A stretch of DNA of 64,000 nucleotides from Pseudonocardia parietis (GCF_017876315.1 NZ_JAGINU010000001.1:2232001-2296000), one strand, 5' to 3'. Positions 1 to 9,445 are shown, numbered from the stretch's first letter. The notes: generated from the sequence alone by a model not told the origin. Made by a program: numbers and translations.

Positions 1-2
1 CG

Positions 3-1364
3 TCGGGCAGCTGGGCCATCGCCCGCGACTTCCCGAACCTGCCGACCTGGATCGTCAAGGCCGTCGGCGGCACCACGACCCACTGGGCCGGGGCCTGCCC
101 GCGCTTCAAGCCGCACGAGCTCGCCGCGCGCACCGCCTACGGCGACATCGACGGCGCGAGCCTGCTCGACTGGCCGATCACCCTGTCCGAGCTCGAGCCG
201 TACTACGACCAGGCCGAGATCAAGATGGGCGTCACGCACCGGCACGGCCGCCCGCCGCTGCCGGCGAACAACAACTACAAGGTCTTCGCGAACGGTGCGG
301 AGAAGCTGGGCTACCGCGACTACGCCACCGGCCCGTACGCGACCAACGCCGAGCCCTACGACGGCCGTCCCGCCAGCATCCAGGACGGCTTCAACTTCCA
401 GGGCGACAAGCACGGCTCGAAGTGGTCCACGCTGGTCGCCGAGCTGCCCAAGGCCGAGGCCACCGGCAACCTGGACCTGCGCGCGGACAGCCACGTCGCG
501 CAGATCCTGCACGACACCACCGGCCGGGCCACCGGCGTGCTCTACACCGACCGCAACGGCACCCTGCGCCGCCAGCGCGCCGCGGTCGTCTGCGTGGCGG
601 GCAACTCGATCGAGACCGCGCGCCTGCTGCTGCTCTCGGCGTCCACCCAGTTCCCCGACGGGCTGGCCAACTCGTCCGGCCAGGTCGGGCGCAACTACAT
701 GCGCCACACCACCGGCACCGTGTGGGGCCAGTTCGACAAGCCGGTGCGGATGTACCGCGGCGAGACGATGGCCGGGGTGATCGGCGACGAGTCCCGCCTC
801 GACACCGACCGGGGCTTCGCCGGTGGCTACTACATGCAGACGATCGCGCTCGGCCCGGCGTTCTTCGCCAAGTTCGTGGCCCCGGGGGGCTGGGGGTCTG
901 CGCTGACCGACGTCGTCGACAGGTATCTCAACACCGCCGGCATGTGGATCGTCGGCGAGGACATGCCGCAGGAGTCCAACCGGGTCACCCTGTCCGGCGA
1001 GACCGACGCCCACGGGCTCCCGGTCGCCAACGTCCACTTCGACGACCACCCCAACGACGTGGCGATGCGCCGGCACGGGCACCAGCAGGGCGCGGCCGTC
1101 TACAACGCGGTCGGGGCCACCAACACCATCGAGACGCCGCCGTACCCCTCGACGCACAACCTGGGTACCTGCCGGATGAGCCAGCGTCCGGGTGACGGCG
1201 TCGTCGACCGGTTCGGTCGTGCGCACGACGTCCCGAACCTGTTCATCTCCGACGGCAGCGTGTTCACCACCGGCGCCGCCGCCAACCCGACCCTGACGAT
1301 CGTGGCCCTCGCGATCCGGCAGGCGGACCACATCGCGAGCGAGTTCCGCGCGGCCCAGAGCTGA
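3..1364 (+). CDS. GMC-family FAD oxidoreductase, C-terminal 453 codons (5' partial)
   Basis: The reading frame is open from the window edge, so the N terminus with the FAD-binding GxGxxG is missing. What remains has the GMC hallmarks: a [10 protein letters not shown] segment right at the start (FAD-contacting loop), a central substrate domain, and the C-terminal block HNLGTCRM followed by [15 protein letters not shown], which carries the active-site His and Asn of glucose-methanol-choline oxidoreductases. The form resembles the large subunit of gluconate/sugar dehydrogenases or related alcohol dehydrogenases; the substrate cannot be read from sequence. The next gene starts 29 bp downstream on the same strand and may be co-transcribed. 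Confidence 0.9.
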   Translation, partial: SGSWAIARDFPNLPTWIVKAVGGTTTHWAGACPRFKPHELAARTAYGDIDGASLLDWPITLSELEPYYDQAEIKMGVTHRHGRPPLPANNNYKVFANGAEKLGYRDYATGPYATNAEPYDGRPASIQDGFNFQGDKHGSKWSTLVAELPKAEATGNLDLRADSHVAQILHDTTGRATGVLYTDRNGTLRRQRAAVVCVAGNSIETARLLLLSASTQFPDGLANSSGQVGRNYMRHTTGTVWGQFDKPVRMYRGETMAGVIGDESRLDTDRGFAGGYYMQTIALGPAFFAKFVAPGGWGSALTDVVDRYLNTAGMWIVGEDMPQESNRVTLSGETDAHGLPVANVHFDDHPNDVAMRRHGHQQGAAVYNAVGATNTIETPPYPSTHNLGTCRMSQRPGDGVVDRFGRAHDVPNLFISDGSVFTTGAAANPTLTIVALAIRQADHIASEFRAAQS

Positions 1365-1393
1365 GCCCCCACCCGACGATCCCTGGAGCACAC

Positions 1394-1936
1394 ATGGTCA
1401 CCAGCACCGCGCCACCCGACCCGTACCTCTTCCTGCCCGAGGTGGCGACCTTCACCCTGACCAGCACCGACATCGCCGACGGCGTCCCGCTGCCCACCCC
1501 GCAGGTCAGCGGGATCATGGGTGCCGGAGGCCAGGACCGGTCACCGCAGCTGAGCTGGCGCGACTTCCCGTCCGCGACCCGCAGCTTCGCCGTCACCTGC
1601 TACGACCCCGACGCCCCCACCGGCAGCGGGTTCTGGCACTGGGCCGTCGCCGACATCCCGGCGACCGTGACCGAGCTGCCCACCGGGGCCGGTGACCCGG
1701 GGGCGACCGCGCTGCCCGAAGGCGCACTCGCGCTGCCCAACGACGCGGGCATCCACCAGTTCCTCGGCGCGGCGCCACCGGAGGGGCACGGCGTCCACCG
1801 CTACTTCTTCGTGGTGCACGCCGTGGACGTGGCGACGCTGGGCGTGCCCAAGGGGGCCTCGCCCGCCTTCCTCGGGTTCAACCTGTTCTCCCACACCCTG
1901 GCCAGGGCCACGATCACCGCCACCTACGAGCGCTGA
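1394..1936 (+). CDS. YbhB/YbcL family (PEBP, Raf-kinase-inhibitor-like) protein
   Basis: 180 aa, the usual size for bacterial phosphatidylethanolamine-binding-protein relatives. The family pattern is clear: [10 protein letters not shown] near residues 52-61, CYDPDAP near 71-77, [10 protein letters not shown] near 82-91 and a GVHRYFF block near 134-140, which line the conserved anion-binding pocket. No signal peptide, so probably cytosolic. The biochemical role of bacterial members is largely unknown. It follows the GMC oxidoreductase after 29 bp. Confidence 0.9.
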   Translation: MVTSTAPPDPYLFLPEVATFTLTSTDIADGVPLPTPQVSGIMGAGGQDRSPQLSWRDFPSATRSFAVTCYDPDAPTGSGFWHWAVADIPATVTELPTGAGDPGATALPEGALALPNDAGIHQFLGAAPPEGHGVHRYFFVVHAVDVATLGVPKGASPAFLGFNLFSHTLARATITATYER

Positions 1937-1971
1937 GCTCAGGGTTCCGGAGCACGGTGCCGGGGCCGGAC

Positions 1972-2003
1972 GACCGGAGGCGGCTGTGAGGTCGCCTCCG
2001 GTC
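1972..2003. terminator. Bidirectional stem-loop between convergent genes
   Basis: A perfect 11-bp stem (1972-1982 pairing with 1993-2003) with a 10-nt loop sits between the PEBP stop at 1936 and the convergent phosphotransferase gene, overlapping the latter's stop codon. Its position and GC-rich symmetry fit a shared terminator; there is no T-tract, as is common in actinomycetes. Confidence 0.65.
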
Positions 2004-2952
2004 AGCCGGCCACGCCGCCGGCGAACGGCATCGTCCGCCACTGCTCGATCGACGGTGTCAGGTATCCGAGAAGCGCGGGCAGCTGCGGTGCGAGTGCGAG
2101 GGTGGCGATGACCCGCAGCATGCCCACGGCGTTCACGAACCCCAGGACGTCCCGGTCCAACGATCGCGCCCCGACGCGCCGGGCGCCGCGGTCGTAGGCG
2201 GCCTCGAGATCGGGCCCGAGTCCGGCCAGGTCCCATTCGACGGGTCCCGACGTGACCAGCTCGAAGTCGGAGAACAGGTCCCCGTCCGTCCCGTAGAAGA
2301 CGTTGGCGGGCGGGCAGTCGCCGTGGATCGGCCGGAGCTCGATCCCCGGGAACGTCTTCTCGAAGACCGCGCGGGAGGACACGAGGGGCTCCAGGACCTG
2401 CCACTCGCGACGGGCGCGGTCCAGGTCCGCCGGGTCGAGGAGATCGGGCCGCCTTTCGAGCAGCGCGAGGCTCTGCGTGACGAACTGCGGTTCGGCCGCG
2501 GACAGGAATGACAGCCGGCCGGGGTAGTCGCGCATCGCGACGTGCAGTTCGGCGACGGACTCGGCGTTCGCGACGTAGTCGGGCTCCCGGTCGTGGTCCT
2601 GGTCGACGAACTGCCAGAACGTCATCGAGAACCCGCCGCGCTGCACGGGCTCCGCGGGCACGAGCGGGCTGGGCGGGATGACGGGTGTGCCCCGCTCGGT
2701 GAGCCACCGGGCCACGTCCAGCTCCGCCCGCTGGCGGTGCGCCAGGTGCTCGAGGCTCGCGTAGTGCGGCAGGACGGTGGGGATGCGGGCGACCACCGGC
2801 GCGGGTGCGAGGTGGACGACGACCGAGAACAGGTCGTACAGCACCCGCGCGTCCGACACAGTGAGCCCGAGATCGCGCCCCGCACCGGCCGCCGCGTCGA
2901 CCGCGGCACGGGTACGGCGGACGAGGTCTTCCGGGGTCGCGAAGTCGGACAT
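2002..2952 (-). CDS. Aminoglycoside-phosphotransferase-like (APH family) kinase
   Basis: 316 aa with the APH/choline-kinase fold signature: Brenner motif HGDCPPANVF (catalytic Asp and metal-binding Asn) followed by a DFE segment (LFSDFELV) that coordinates magnesium, then a WDLAGL block. Members phosphorylate small hydroxylated molecules; this one has no sign of a specific resistance subtype and the substrate is unknown. Convergent with the PEBP gene. The ATG at 2952 is the natural start; the annotation as kinase-fold is secure, the role is not. Confidence 0.85.
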   Translation of the reverse strand: MSDFATPEDLVRRTRAAVDAAAGAGRDLGLTVSDARVLYDLFSVVVHLAPAPVVARIPTVLPHYASLEHLAHRQRAELDVARWLTERGTPVIPPSPLVPAEPVQRGGFSMTFWQFVDQDHDREPDYVANAESVAELHVAMRDYPGRLSFLSAAEPQFVTQSLALLERRPDLLDPADLDRARREWQVLEPLVSSRAVFEKTFPGIELRPIHGDCPPANVFYGTDGDLFSDFELVTSGPVEWDLAGLGPDLEAAYDRGARRVGARSLDRDVLGFVNAVGMLRVIATLALAPQLPALLGYLTPSIEQWRTMPFAGGVAG

Positions 2953-3108
2953 CCGAGCGAGTCTTCCATCTCCCGGGAGGGGCGGTGCCCCTCATGATCA
3001 CCGGATGTGGAGTGTGACGTCCGTTTCGCGTACGCAGCGCTCCACAGCCGGTGATCACCGGGTCTCCGTCCCGAGTTAATAGAGTGGCTGCTCTGCTAAT
3101 GTTGCCGG

Positions 3109-4206
3109 GTGCCGTCCTCCCGGGTCCGTCTCGCCTCGCTGCTCGGCATCGCGCTCGGTGCGCCGCTGACCGCGGAGTACCTGCAGGCCTACCTGTCGTC
3201 GACCGGGGACCTGCCCGCGATGCTGGCCGGGATCCTGGTGTTCGCGCCGCTCTACGGTGGGGCCGCCCTGCTGATCCGGGAGATCGCGGTCCGCACCGGC
3301 CGCGGCTGGACCGGGATCCTGCTGCTGGGCGCGGCGTTCGGTGTGGCGATGCCCGGGGTGATCGACCTGGCGATGTTCGGCGCCGAGCGCCCGGACATCG
3401 CGTACTGGGCGGAACTGCGGGAACCCACCCTGATCGCGCCGCTGGGGCTCAGCGCGTTCGCGACGCTGGGCTGGGTGGTCGGCCACGTCGTGATGAGCAT
3501 CGGTGCGCCGCTCGCGGTGCAGCAGGTGCTGGCGTCGTCCGCGCGGGGCCGGCCGCTGCTCGGCCGGTGGGGGATCGCCGCGGTGCTCCTGCTGTGGGCG
3601 CTCGCCGCGGCACTCGTCCACGGTGACGGTCGTCAGGTCTACGGCTATGTCCCGTCCGCCGGGCAGGTGGGCGGTGTGCTGCTGACGGTGGCGGTCCTGG
3701 TGGTCGTCGCGATGTCCCGCGCAGGTGTGCCCGTCCGGGAGCGCCCGGACGGTCGCCCGGTCCCGGCCGCCGCGATCCTCGCCGGTGGCATCGCGGCCAA
3801 GGTGGCCTTCGATCTCCTCCCACCGACCTGGACGGGGTTTGCGTTCGGCATGGGTCTCCTGCTCCTCGTCGCGACTGCGCTCCGCCGGCTCGCCACGCGG
3901 CGGCAGTGGGCCTCGCGCGAGATCGGGCTTGTCGGAGTCGCCGTCATCCTCGGTGGAGTGCTGATCGGCTTCGCGAGTCCGGTGCCGGACGGTGTGGCGG
4001 TCGCGGCCAAGCTCGGGCAGAACGTCGTCCTGCTCCTGCCGGCGGTTCTGCTCGCCGTGGTCGTGGTCCGCCGTGCTCGGGAGTCTACGTCGTGGTCTCG
4101 CACGCCGACGAACCGGGAACACCGTCGGGGTGATCGATTCGCGCGCTGGGTCAGGGCCGGCCGTGGTGGGTCCGGAACACGTCGCCCGGGTCGACTGCGC
4201 GCTTGA
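3109..4206 (+). CDS. Multi-pass integral membrane protein of unknown function
   Basis: 365 aa starting at GTG. About nine hydrophobic stretches are spread along the protein (for example MLAGILVFAPLYGGAALLI, WGIAAVLLLWALAAALV, VGVAVILGGVLIGFA and NVVLLLPAVLLAVVVV), then a basic 45-residue tail rich in Arg and Ser that looks cytoplasmic. No family motif was recognised. The last 56 bp overlap the 3' end of the convergent FAD oxidase gene, so the tail may be partly an artefact of a lost earlier stop. Confidence 0.7.
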   Translation: MPSSRVRLASLLGIALGAPLTAEYLQAYLSSTGDLPAMLAGILVFAPLYGGAALLIREIAVRTGRGWTGILLLGAAFGVAMPGVIDLAMFGAERPDIAYWAELREPTLIAPLGLSAFATLGWVVGHVVMSIGAPLAVQQVLASSARGRPLLGRWGIAAVLLLWALAAALVHGDGRQVYGYVPSAGQVGGVLLTVAVLVVVAMSRAGVPVRERPDGRPVPAAAILAGGIAAKVAFDLLPPTWTGFAFGMGLLLLVATALRRLATRRQWASREIGLVGVAVILGGVLIGFASPVPDGVAVAAKLGQNVVLLLPAVLLAVVVVRRARESTSWSRTPTNREHRRGDRFARWVRAGRGGSGTRRPGRLRA

Positions 4207-5476
4207 TCGCGGCCAGCCGCTCGACGTCGCCGGGCCGGTAGCCGTTCGCGAGCGCTGCGGCGGTCACGTCAGGGCCGGACAGGAAGTTCACGCACACCCC
4301 GCAGGTGCCCCAGGGTTCCATCGCGGTGACGAGCCGTTCGAGCGCCGACCGCAGCCGCGGTACACGCTCGCCCTCGGCGACGCCGCCGGCGTAGAGCACG
4401 AACTCGCCGTCCCGGCGGGCGAGTGCGCTCGGCAGGGCTCCCGGCCGGGCCAGCGCTCCTCCGGTGTGGCGCAGTTCCACCAGGTACGGCGCGTCGGCGG
4501 TGGGGCCGGCGTGCCGCAGAAGCTCCGTCACGGCCCCGGCGTCCAGCGAATCGAGCACGAGGTTGCGGGCGTGGAACGGCACCGGGGCGGTGGGCTCGGC
4601 GTGGATCGTGCCGACGGCGACGTACGGCATCTCGGTGACGGTGTCGGTCACCGGCCCCAGGTCCCGGAACGGGCGGACCAGCCGTTCCCCGTCGGTGGCC
4701 GGGCCGGTGAAGGCGAACCGGACGTGCGCGACGTAGCGGCCACGCAGCGCGTCGGGCAGCACCGGGAGGTCCGGCATTCTGATCAGCAGTACCGACGAGC
4801 TCATCGACTCCGGCACGGTGCGTGTCCACCGGGCCCAGGTCGCGACGGTGCGCTCGGCCGTGTCGGCGGCGAAGTGCATGCCGCCGCCGTAGAGCCGGGC
4901 GATCGGGTGCAGGTCGATCTCGAGCGCGACGACGACGCCGAGCGTGCCCTTGCCGCCCCCGCGCAACGCCCAGAACAGGTCGGGCTCGTGGGTTGCGGTG
5001 GCCCGGCGCAGCGTGCCGTCCGCAGTGACGATCTCGATGGCGCGGACGTGGTCGACGGCCCAGCCGAGGCTGCGCCCGAGTATCCCGAGTCCACCGCCGA
5101 GGTGGTAGGACACGGCTCCGACCTCGGGCGACGAGCCGTTCGCCGGTGCGAGAGCGTGTTCGGCCGCGGCCGCCACCAGCGCGCCGCTGCGCACGCCCGC
5201 CTCGAACCGCGCGGTGCGGGCCACCGGGTCGACGGTGATGCCGTCCATCCGTGAGGTGGTGATCAGTACCTGGCCGTCGGCGGGCCGGGACGGTCCGTGC
5301 CCGGTGGCCTGGACCGCCACGCCGAGACCGTGCGTGGCGGCGTACCTGACCGCGGCGATCACGTCGTCGGTGGTCGCTGCCGGAACGACGACGGCCGGCT
5401 TGTGCTCGACCGAGAGGTTGTAGCCGGTCCGCTCGGTGTCGTAGCCGGGATCGGTGGCGGTGAGGTAATCCGTCAT
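4151..5476 (-). CDS. FAD-linked oxidoreductase, berberine-bridge-enzyme (BBE) family
   Basis: 441 aa from ATG 5476. An N-terminal FAD_binding_4 domain carries ATGHGPSRPADG, whose His is where flavin is linked through the 8-alpha position in this family, and the C terminus has the BBE motif (FLSGPDV near residue 405, then NGY and a PGDVFRTHHG ending). The second linkage site (a Cys in the VG-x-C region of bicovalent enzymes) is replaced by VSYHLGGGLG, so attachment is probably only through His. Such enzymes oxidise alcohols, sugars or secondary metabolites with O2. Divergent from the LysR gene at 5547, its likely regulator. An upstream in-frame start at 5698 was rejected because it runs through that LysR gene. 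Confidence 0.85.
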   Translation of the reverse strand: MTDYLTATDPGYDTERTGYNLSVEHKPAVVVPAATTDDVIAAVRYAATHGLGVAVQATGHGPSRPADGQVLITTSRMDGITVDPVARTARFEAGVRSGALVAAAAEHALAPANGSSPEVGAVSYHLGGGLGILGRSLGWAVDHVRAIEIVTADGTLRRATATHEPDLFWALRGGGKGTLGVVVALEIDLHPIARLYGGGMHFAADTAERTVATWARWTRTVPESMSSSVLLIRMPDLPVLPDALRGRYVAHVRFAFTGPATDGERLVRPFRDLGPVTDTVTEMPYVAVGTIHAEPTAPVPFHARNLVLDSLDAGAVTELLRHAGPTADAPYLVELRHTGGALARPGALPSALARRDGEFVLYAGGVAEGERVPRLRSALERLVTAMEPWGTCGVCVNFLSGPDVTAAALANGYRPGDVERLAAIKRAVDPGDVFRTHHGRP

Positions 5477-5531
5477 GCATCGAGAATGAGCCCGTTGCGC
5501 AGGCGGAACAACGACGACTCTCGGCACGTCC

Positions 5532-5549
5532 GATAACCTGTATGTTATG
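5532..5549. promoter_or_regulatory. Palindrome ATAAC-N6-GTTAT over the LysR start codon
   Basis: Left half at 5533-5537 and right half at 5544-5548, with the LysR ATG at 5547-5549 inside the right half. GATAAC at 5532 is also placed like a -10 box for a transcript that starts at the ATG, and no ribosome-binding site is visible upstream. The 70-bp divergent gap is where a LysR regulator would be expected to bind; autoregulation is inferred. Confidence 0.4.
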
Positions 5550-6392
5550 GAAAGGCGCGAGATCGAGATCTTCCTGACGCTCGCCGAGGAGCTCCACTTC
5601 GGACGCACCGCCGAGCGGCTGCTCGTCTCCCAGGCCAGGGTCAGCCAGACGATCAAGACGCTGGAACGCCGGTTCGGCGTGGCGCTGTTCGACCGCACCA
5701 GCCGCCGGGTCGGCCTGACCCCCGTCGGCGCCGCGCTCTACGCCGACGTCCGCGCGGGCCACGACCGGATCGAGCGCGGAGTGGCCGCCGCGGTCGCCGC
5801 CGGGCGCGGGATCGTGGGAACGCTCGGCGTGGGGCTGGAGGCGCCCGCCGTCGCGGAACTCGCGGCGCCGGTGTTCGCGCGGTTCCGCGCGCGCAACCCC
5901 GGAATCGAGATCGTCTTCCGCGAGACCGGATTCGCCGACCCGCTCGACCTGCTCCGGGCCGGCGAGGTCGACGTCGCGGTCACCAACGCGCCCGTCGACG
6001 AGGACGGGATCGAGGAGGGGCCCGGGGTCTACACGGAGCCGGTCGTGCTCGCGGTGTCGCGCGGGCACCGGCTGGCCGGCCGAGCCGAGGTCACGCTCGA
6101 CGACCTGGACGGCGAGACGGTGTTCCGCGCCGGACGCCGCGCCGCGCCGTACCGCCGCACGCCCGACCGCACCGCCGCGACGCTGCTGGACCTGCTGGCG
6201 CGGATCGCCGCGGGGGAGGGCGTGTGTCCGCTTGCCGCGCATGCCGCCGACTACTTCGCGCGGCCCACGCTGGCGATGGTGTCGTTCGCGGCGGGCTCGC
6301 CCCCGGTGCGCTGGGCACTGTGCTGGCGGCGGGGTGGGCGCACCGCCCGGGTCGCGGCGCTGGCGGCCGCCGCCGACGCCGTGGCGGGGTGA
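5547..6392 (+). CDS. LysR-family transcriptional regulator
   Basis: 281 aa. The N terminus is a standard LysR winged helix-turn-helix (EIEIFLTLAEELHFGRTAER, then LLVSQARVSQTIKTLERR and LFDRTSRRVGLTPVG, residues 5-65), followed by a substrate-binding domain from about residue 90. It reads away from the BBE oxidase and probably controls it. The start codon lies in a palindrome and has no upstream Shine-Dalgarno sequence, suggesting leaderless translation. Confidence 0.92.
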   Translation: MERREIEIFLTLAEELHFGRTAERLLVSQARVSQTIKTLERRFGVALFDRTSRRVGLTPVGAALYADVRAGHDRIERGVAAAVAAGRGIVGTLGVGLEAPAVAELAAPVFARFRARNPGIEIVFRETGFADPLDLLRAGEVDVAVTNAPVDEDGIEEGPGVYTEPVVLAVSRGHRLAGRAEVTLDDLDGETVFRAGRRAAPYRRTPDRTAATLLDLLARIAAGEGVCPLAAHAADYFARPTLAMVSFAAGSPPVRWALCWRRGGRTARVAALAAAADAVAG

Positions 6393-6958
6393 GCAGGGGC
6401 GCTATCGGGACAACCCCGACAGGGTCTCGACGATCCTGCTTGTCCGTGGTGGCGTCGACGGCTCGCCGACCTCTATCAGGGGCGGCCGCTCACCGAGCGT
6501 GAACGAGATCGTGCCTACCGACAGGCAGGACTGTCACCGCCATCTTCGTGATACGCGAGGCGCCCAACACTTCGCCGGAGCCTCCGCGCGAAGCTCCTGG
6601 ATCGCCTGGCGCGCCGTCATCGGGGGTGGCGTCGCTGCGGCTTGCCGTCGCGGAAGAGGTAGTCGTGCGATCCCGTAGCGAATAGCTCGATCCCGGACCG
6701 GCGTCAACGGCTGGCTACATATTGATCTTCGCCAGGTATCGCGGAGCTGCTCCGTGGGTCAAGCGTGGTCGGGTCGCCACGCCCCTGGGCTGCTCCCTCC
6801 ACAGCCCGCGGCGCAGCCCTCCGAGCACGACGGTGTCGCTGGTCAGGGATACCCGTCCCCAATTCTGTTGAGCCCGAACGGCCGTCGTTAACAACACCGG
6901 TGCGGAGCCGACACAACTCGTGAGCACCCTCCTACCAGGACAAAGGACCCGAGCCGCG
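6393..6958. other. 566-bp intergenic region, no convincing gene
   Basis: Short overlapping frames exist but none has family features, a ribosome-binding site or consistent codon use. Around 6455-6530 a short plus-frame peptide (LYQGRPLTERERDR) looks protein-like and may be a gene remnant, but it cannot be assigned. The 3' part must hold the promoter of the next gene. Confidence 0.5.
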
Positions 6959-7696
6959 ATGACCACACCAGCAGGCCCCTACCCGCCCCACTCCCAGCCG
7001 CAGTGGGGGCCGGGACCGCAGCAGCCGCAGTACCGGAACGGGCTCGGCACCACGGGTTTCGTCCTCGGACTGCTTGCTGCGCTCTTCGCGTGGATCCCGT
7101 TCATCGGGGTGATCGCGTGGCCGCTGGCCATCCTCGGCGTGATCTTCTCCGTGCTCGGGCTATACAGAGCGATCAAGGGGCGGGCGAACAACAAGGGGTT
7201 GTCGATCGCCGGGCTCGTCCTGTCGGTCATCGCCCTGGTCTTCTGCGTCGTCTACGCGTCGGCGTTCGCGAGTGCTGCCAGCGACGTCGCCGCCACCGGG
7301 TCTGTGTCCGGTTCGTCGCAGCCCGCGGCATCCGGTGACGCGATCGCGCCGGCAGGGACGATGATCGACGTCGGCGGACTGCAGCTGATCGCCGGTCAGC
7401 TGACGGACAAGACGCAGTACGGGAACCCGTCGCTGTGCACGACGGTCTCCTACAACAACACCGGGGCCGGCTCGGAGAGCTACAACTCCTACGATTGGCA
7501 GCTGCTCGACCCGAACGGCGCCACGACCGCCCCGAACATCGCGTGGGACAACGCCCTGAACTCGGGGAGCCTTGTCGCGGGCGGCACCACCTCTGGTGAT
7601 GTCTGCTTCGCCACGAAGGCAACTGCAGGGGAGTACCGGGTTCTGTACTCGCCGTTCGGCGGGACGAAGGCGTCGTGGACAAGCGCCGTGAACTAG
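6959..7696 (+). CDS. DUF4190/DUF4352-like membrane-anchored protein
   Basis: 245 aa from ATG 6959, with AAAGGA 12 bp upstream; an in-frame GTG at 6920 is less likely. A Pro/Gln-rich N terminus (residues 1-28) precedes two transmembrane segments separated by a short charged linker (FVLGLLAALFAWIPFIGVIA and GLSIAGLVLSVIALVFCVVY, linker AIKGRANNKG), the DUF4190 pattern. The remainder, after a Ser/Ala-rich linker, is an exported beta-type domain resembling DUF4352/telokin-like proteins, with two Cys (in NPSLCTT and DVCFAT) that could pair. Function unknown, probably cell-surface. Confidence 0.8.
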   Translation: MTTPAGPYPPHSQPQWGPGPQQPQYRNGLGTTGFVLGLLAALFAWIPFIGVIAWPLAILGVIFSVLGLYRAIKGRANNKGLSIAGLVLSVIALVFCVVYASAFASAASDVAATGSVSGSSQPAASGDAIAPAGTMIDVGGLQLIAGQLTDKTQYGNPSLCTTVSYNNTGAGSESYNSYDWQLLDPNGATTAPNIAWDNALNSGSLVAGGTTSGDVCFATKATAGEYRVLYSPFGGTKASWTSAVN

Positions 7697-7754
7697 GCTG
7701 CGCGGTGATTGCTTCGGTGTTAATGCGGCCTGGCTTGCGTTCCTGCTGCTGGCG

Positions 7755-8795
7755 ATGCCTACACAGCGTGCCGACCTGCGCTATGTCGGCTTGCCCCGGT
7801 TGCGCCACGACAAGGGCATCCCGGCCGGGCCGACCAATCTCACCGCGGAGCAATTCCTGACCGAGTGGCTGGACCACATCAAGCTCCACGTACGGCCGCA
7901 GACCTGGGCGGGCGGGCTACGAGAGCACCGTCCGCCTCGTGCCGAGGCTCGGGAGGAAGAAGGTCACCGCGCCCTCGGTGCGAGACGTCCGGCGCATGGT
8001 CGACGACCTGAAGGCCGGCGGGACCAGCGCGCCCATAGTCCAGTGGATCCGCTCCACGCTCCGGGACGCGTTGCAACACGCCGTGGCCGAGGAGCTGGTG
8101 ACTTGCAACGTCGTCCGCAGCGTCCAGGCCGCCCAGCCGTCACGGGACACCCTGAGTGAGCCCCTGACAGCGGAGGAGGCGACGGCGTTCCTGCGCGCGG
8201 CCAAGACCCACCGGCTGCACGAGCTCTGGGTGAGTGTCCTGGTGCTCGGCCTCCGGCGATCGGAGATGTGCGGCCTGCACTGGGACGACGTGGACCTCGA
8301 CCGCGGCACCATCGAGATCCAACGTGGACTGCAGCGCCCCGGGGGCGGCTGCAGGAACTGCCCACCAGGACCCGCTGGTCCCGCCGGACGGTCTTGCTTC
8401 CCGAGATGGTCGTCGACGCCCTGCGCGAGCACGAGAAGCGTCAGCGTGCCGAACGGACCGCTGCTGCGCGCGAGACCTGGACGGACACCCCGTACGTGTT
8501 CACCTCGTCGGTCGGGACGCCACTGGAACCGCGGATACTGACCCGCACGTTCCACGCTCTGCTCGAACGGCACGGGTTCCGCAAGGTCCGGCTGCACGAC
8601 CTCCGGCACACCTGCGTGAGCCTGCTGCTCTCGCTCGGCGTGCACCCGCGGATCGTGATGGAGATCGTCGGACACAGCGCGATCGAGATGACGATGTACG
8701 TCTAGGGTCACGTCACGCTCGACAGCCAGCGCGACGCCCTCGACCTGCCGAACACTCAGCTCGGTAGTGCCGCCGAGAACAGCAACGAGCACTGA
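7755..8795 (+). pseudogene. Tyrosine integrase, inactivated by frameshifts and a nonsense codon
   Basis: Three frames together spell a phage/AICE-type integrase. The N-terminal arm domain (LTAEQFLTEWLDHIKLHVRP) runs in one frame until about 7910, where an apparent 4-nt GGGC duplication shifts it. The core-binding domain and first catalytic Arg (LGLRRSEMCGLHWDDVDL) follow to about 8345, where a second shift occurs in a C/G run. The C-terminal catalytic part carries HDLRHTCVS but then reads MTMYV-stop-GHVTLDSQR: the TAG at 8703-8705 stands where the nucleophilic Tyr is expected. The gene ends 61 bp from the 3' end of tRNA-Pro, the classic location for such an integrase. Confidence 0.85.
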
Positions 8796-8856
8796 GGTTG
8801 CTGTCAGATACCGCTGTCAACCGCGTCCGGCACGCCGCTCACGGCGACGTTTCCGC

Positions 8857-8933
8857 TGGTCGGGGTGGCGGGATTTGAACCCACGGCCCCTCGCTCCCAA
8901 AGCGAGTGCGCTACCAAGCTGCGCCACACCCCG
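8857..8933 (-). tRNA. tRNA-Pro (anticodon TGG)
   Basis: Complete cloverleaf on the minus strand: 7-bp acceptor stem CGGGGTG/CACCCCG, D-arm GCGCAGCTTGGTAGCGC, anticodon stem-loop with TGG, and T-arm GTGGGTTCAAATCCCGC. CCA is encoded (8857-8859), giving 77 nt. A dead integrase abuts its 3' end, so this tRNA has served as an attachment site. Confidence 0.95.
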
Positions 8934-9091
8934 TCGGACGGAGTCTAGCCCCGACCCGCTCTCGTCGGACGAGGACCTGCCCCGCGGTGTCCGGTGCTGC
9001 CCGGCCTCGGTGCTCGGGCAGCACGTGGACGCTGCGGTGTGACGACAACCGCGGTGTGTAGGACGAACGGACCCAGCCGTCCGTCGCGTGA

Positions 9092-9229
9092 TCAGGACGT
9101 CAGCAGGAGGAACGCCATCGGGATGGCGCCGCTGAGGCTCGCCAGCGATCCGATGGCGAGGGCCGCGAGACCGCTCAGGCGGATGCGCGGGGTCGAGGCC
9201 GGGGCGGACGTGGGCGACAGGGCAGTCAT
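9092..9229 (-). CDS. Small (45 aa) hydrophobic protein
   Basis: An ORF of 45 codons with a strong Shine-Dalgarno (AGAAGGAAG) 4 bp before ATG 9229. The N-terminal third is Ser/Thr/Pro-rich, then one hydrophobic stretch (LSGLAALAIGSLASLSGAIP and onwards, about residues 19-43) reaches the C terminus, suggesting a single-pass membrane peptide. No family recognised. It is divergent from the CHRD gene at 9446. Support is the ribosome-binding site and codon use only. Confidence 0.45.
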   Translation of the reverse strand: MTALSPTSAPASTPRIRLSGLAALAIGSLASLSGAIPMAFLLLTS

Positions 9230-9445
9230 CGCTTCCTTCTCTTCAATCGTGTCTGGATTGTTGCCTTCACCTATTGCATCGCTTCGATCTCGAGTTCCGT
9301 TCCCGTCCCCCGACGTGTCCTGCCCCACCCTGTCGGGGATCGACCTGAGCGTCGGGGCGACGGATCGGGTGAACCGGTGAACGCGGTCACCGCAGCCGTC
9401 GTAGAGAAGGGCATCAAGGACAAGAATCCCCGAAAGGACTCCGCG

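Noticed and set aside
1541-3058. 505-codon minus-strand frame
   Set aside because: Shadow of the PEBP and phosphotransferase genes, with Arg/Pro/Gly-rich composition and no domain.
4269-6242. 657-codon minus-strand frame
   Set aside because: It runs antisense and out of frame through the LysR gene and FAD oxidase; high GC creates long shadow frames.
8767-9042. Open frame with a GWRDLNPRPLAPKAS-like peptide
   Set aside because: This is the translation of the tRNA-Pro gene, a well-known artefact; no protein is expected.
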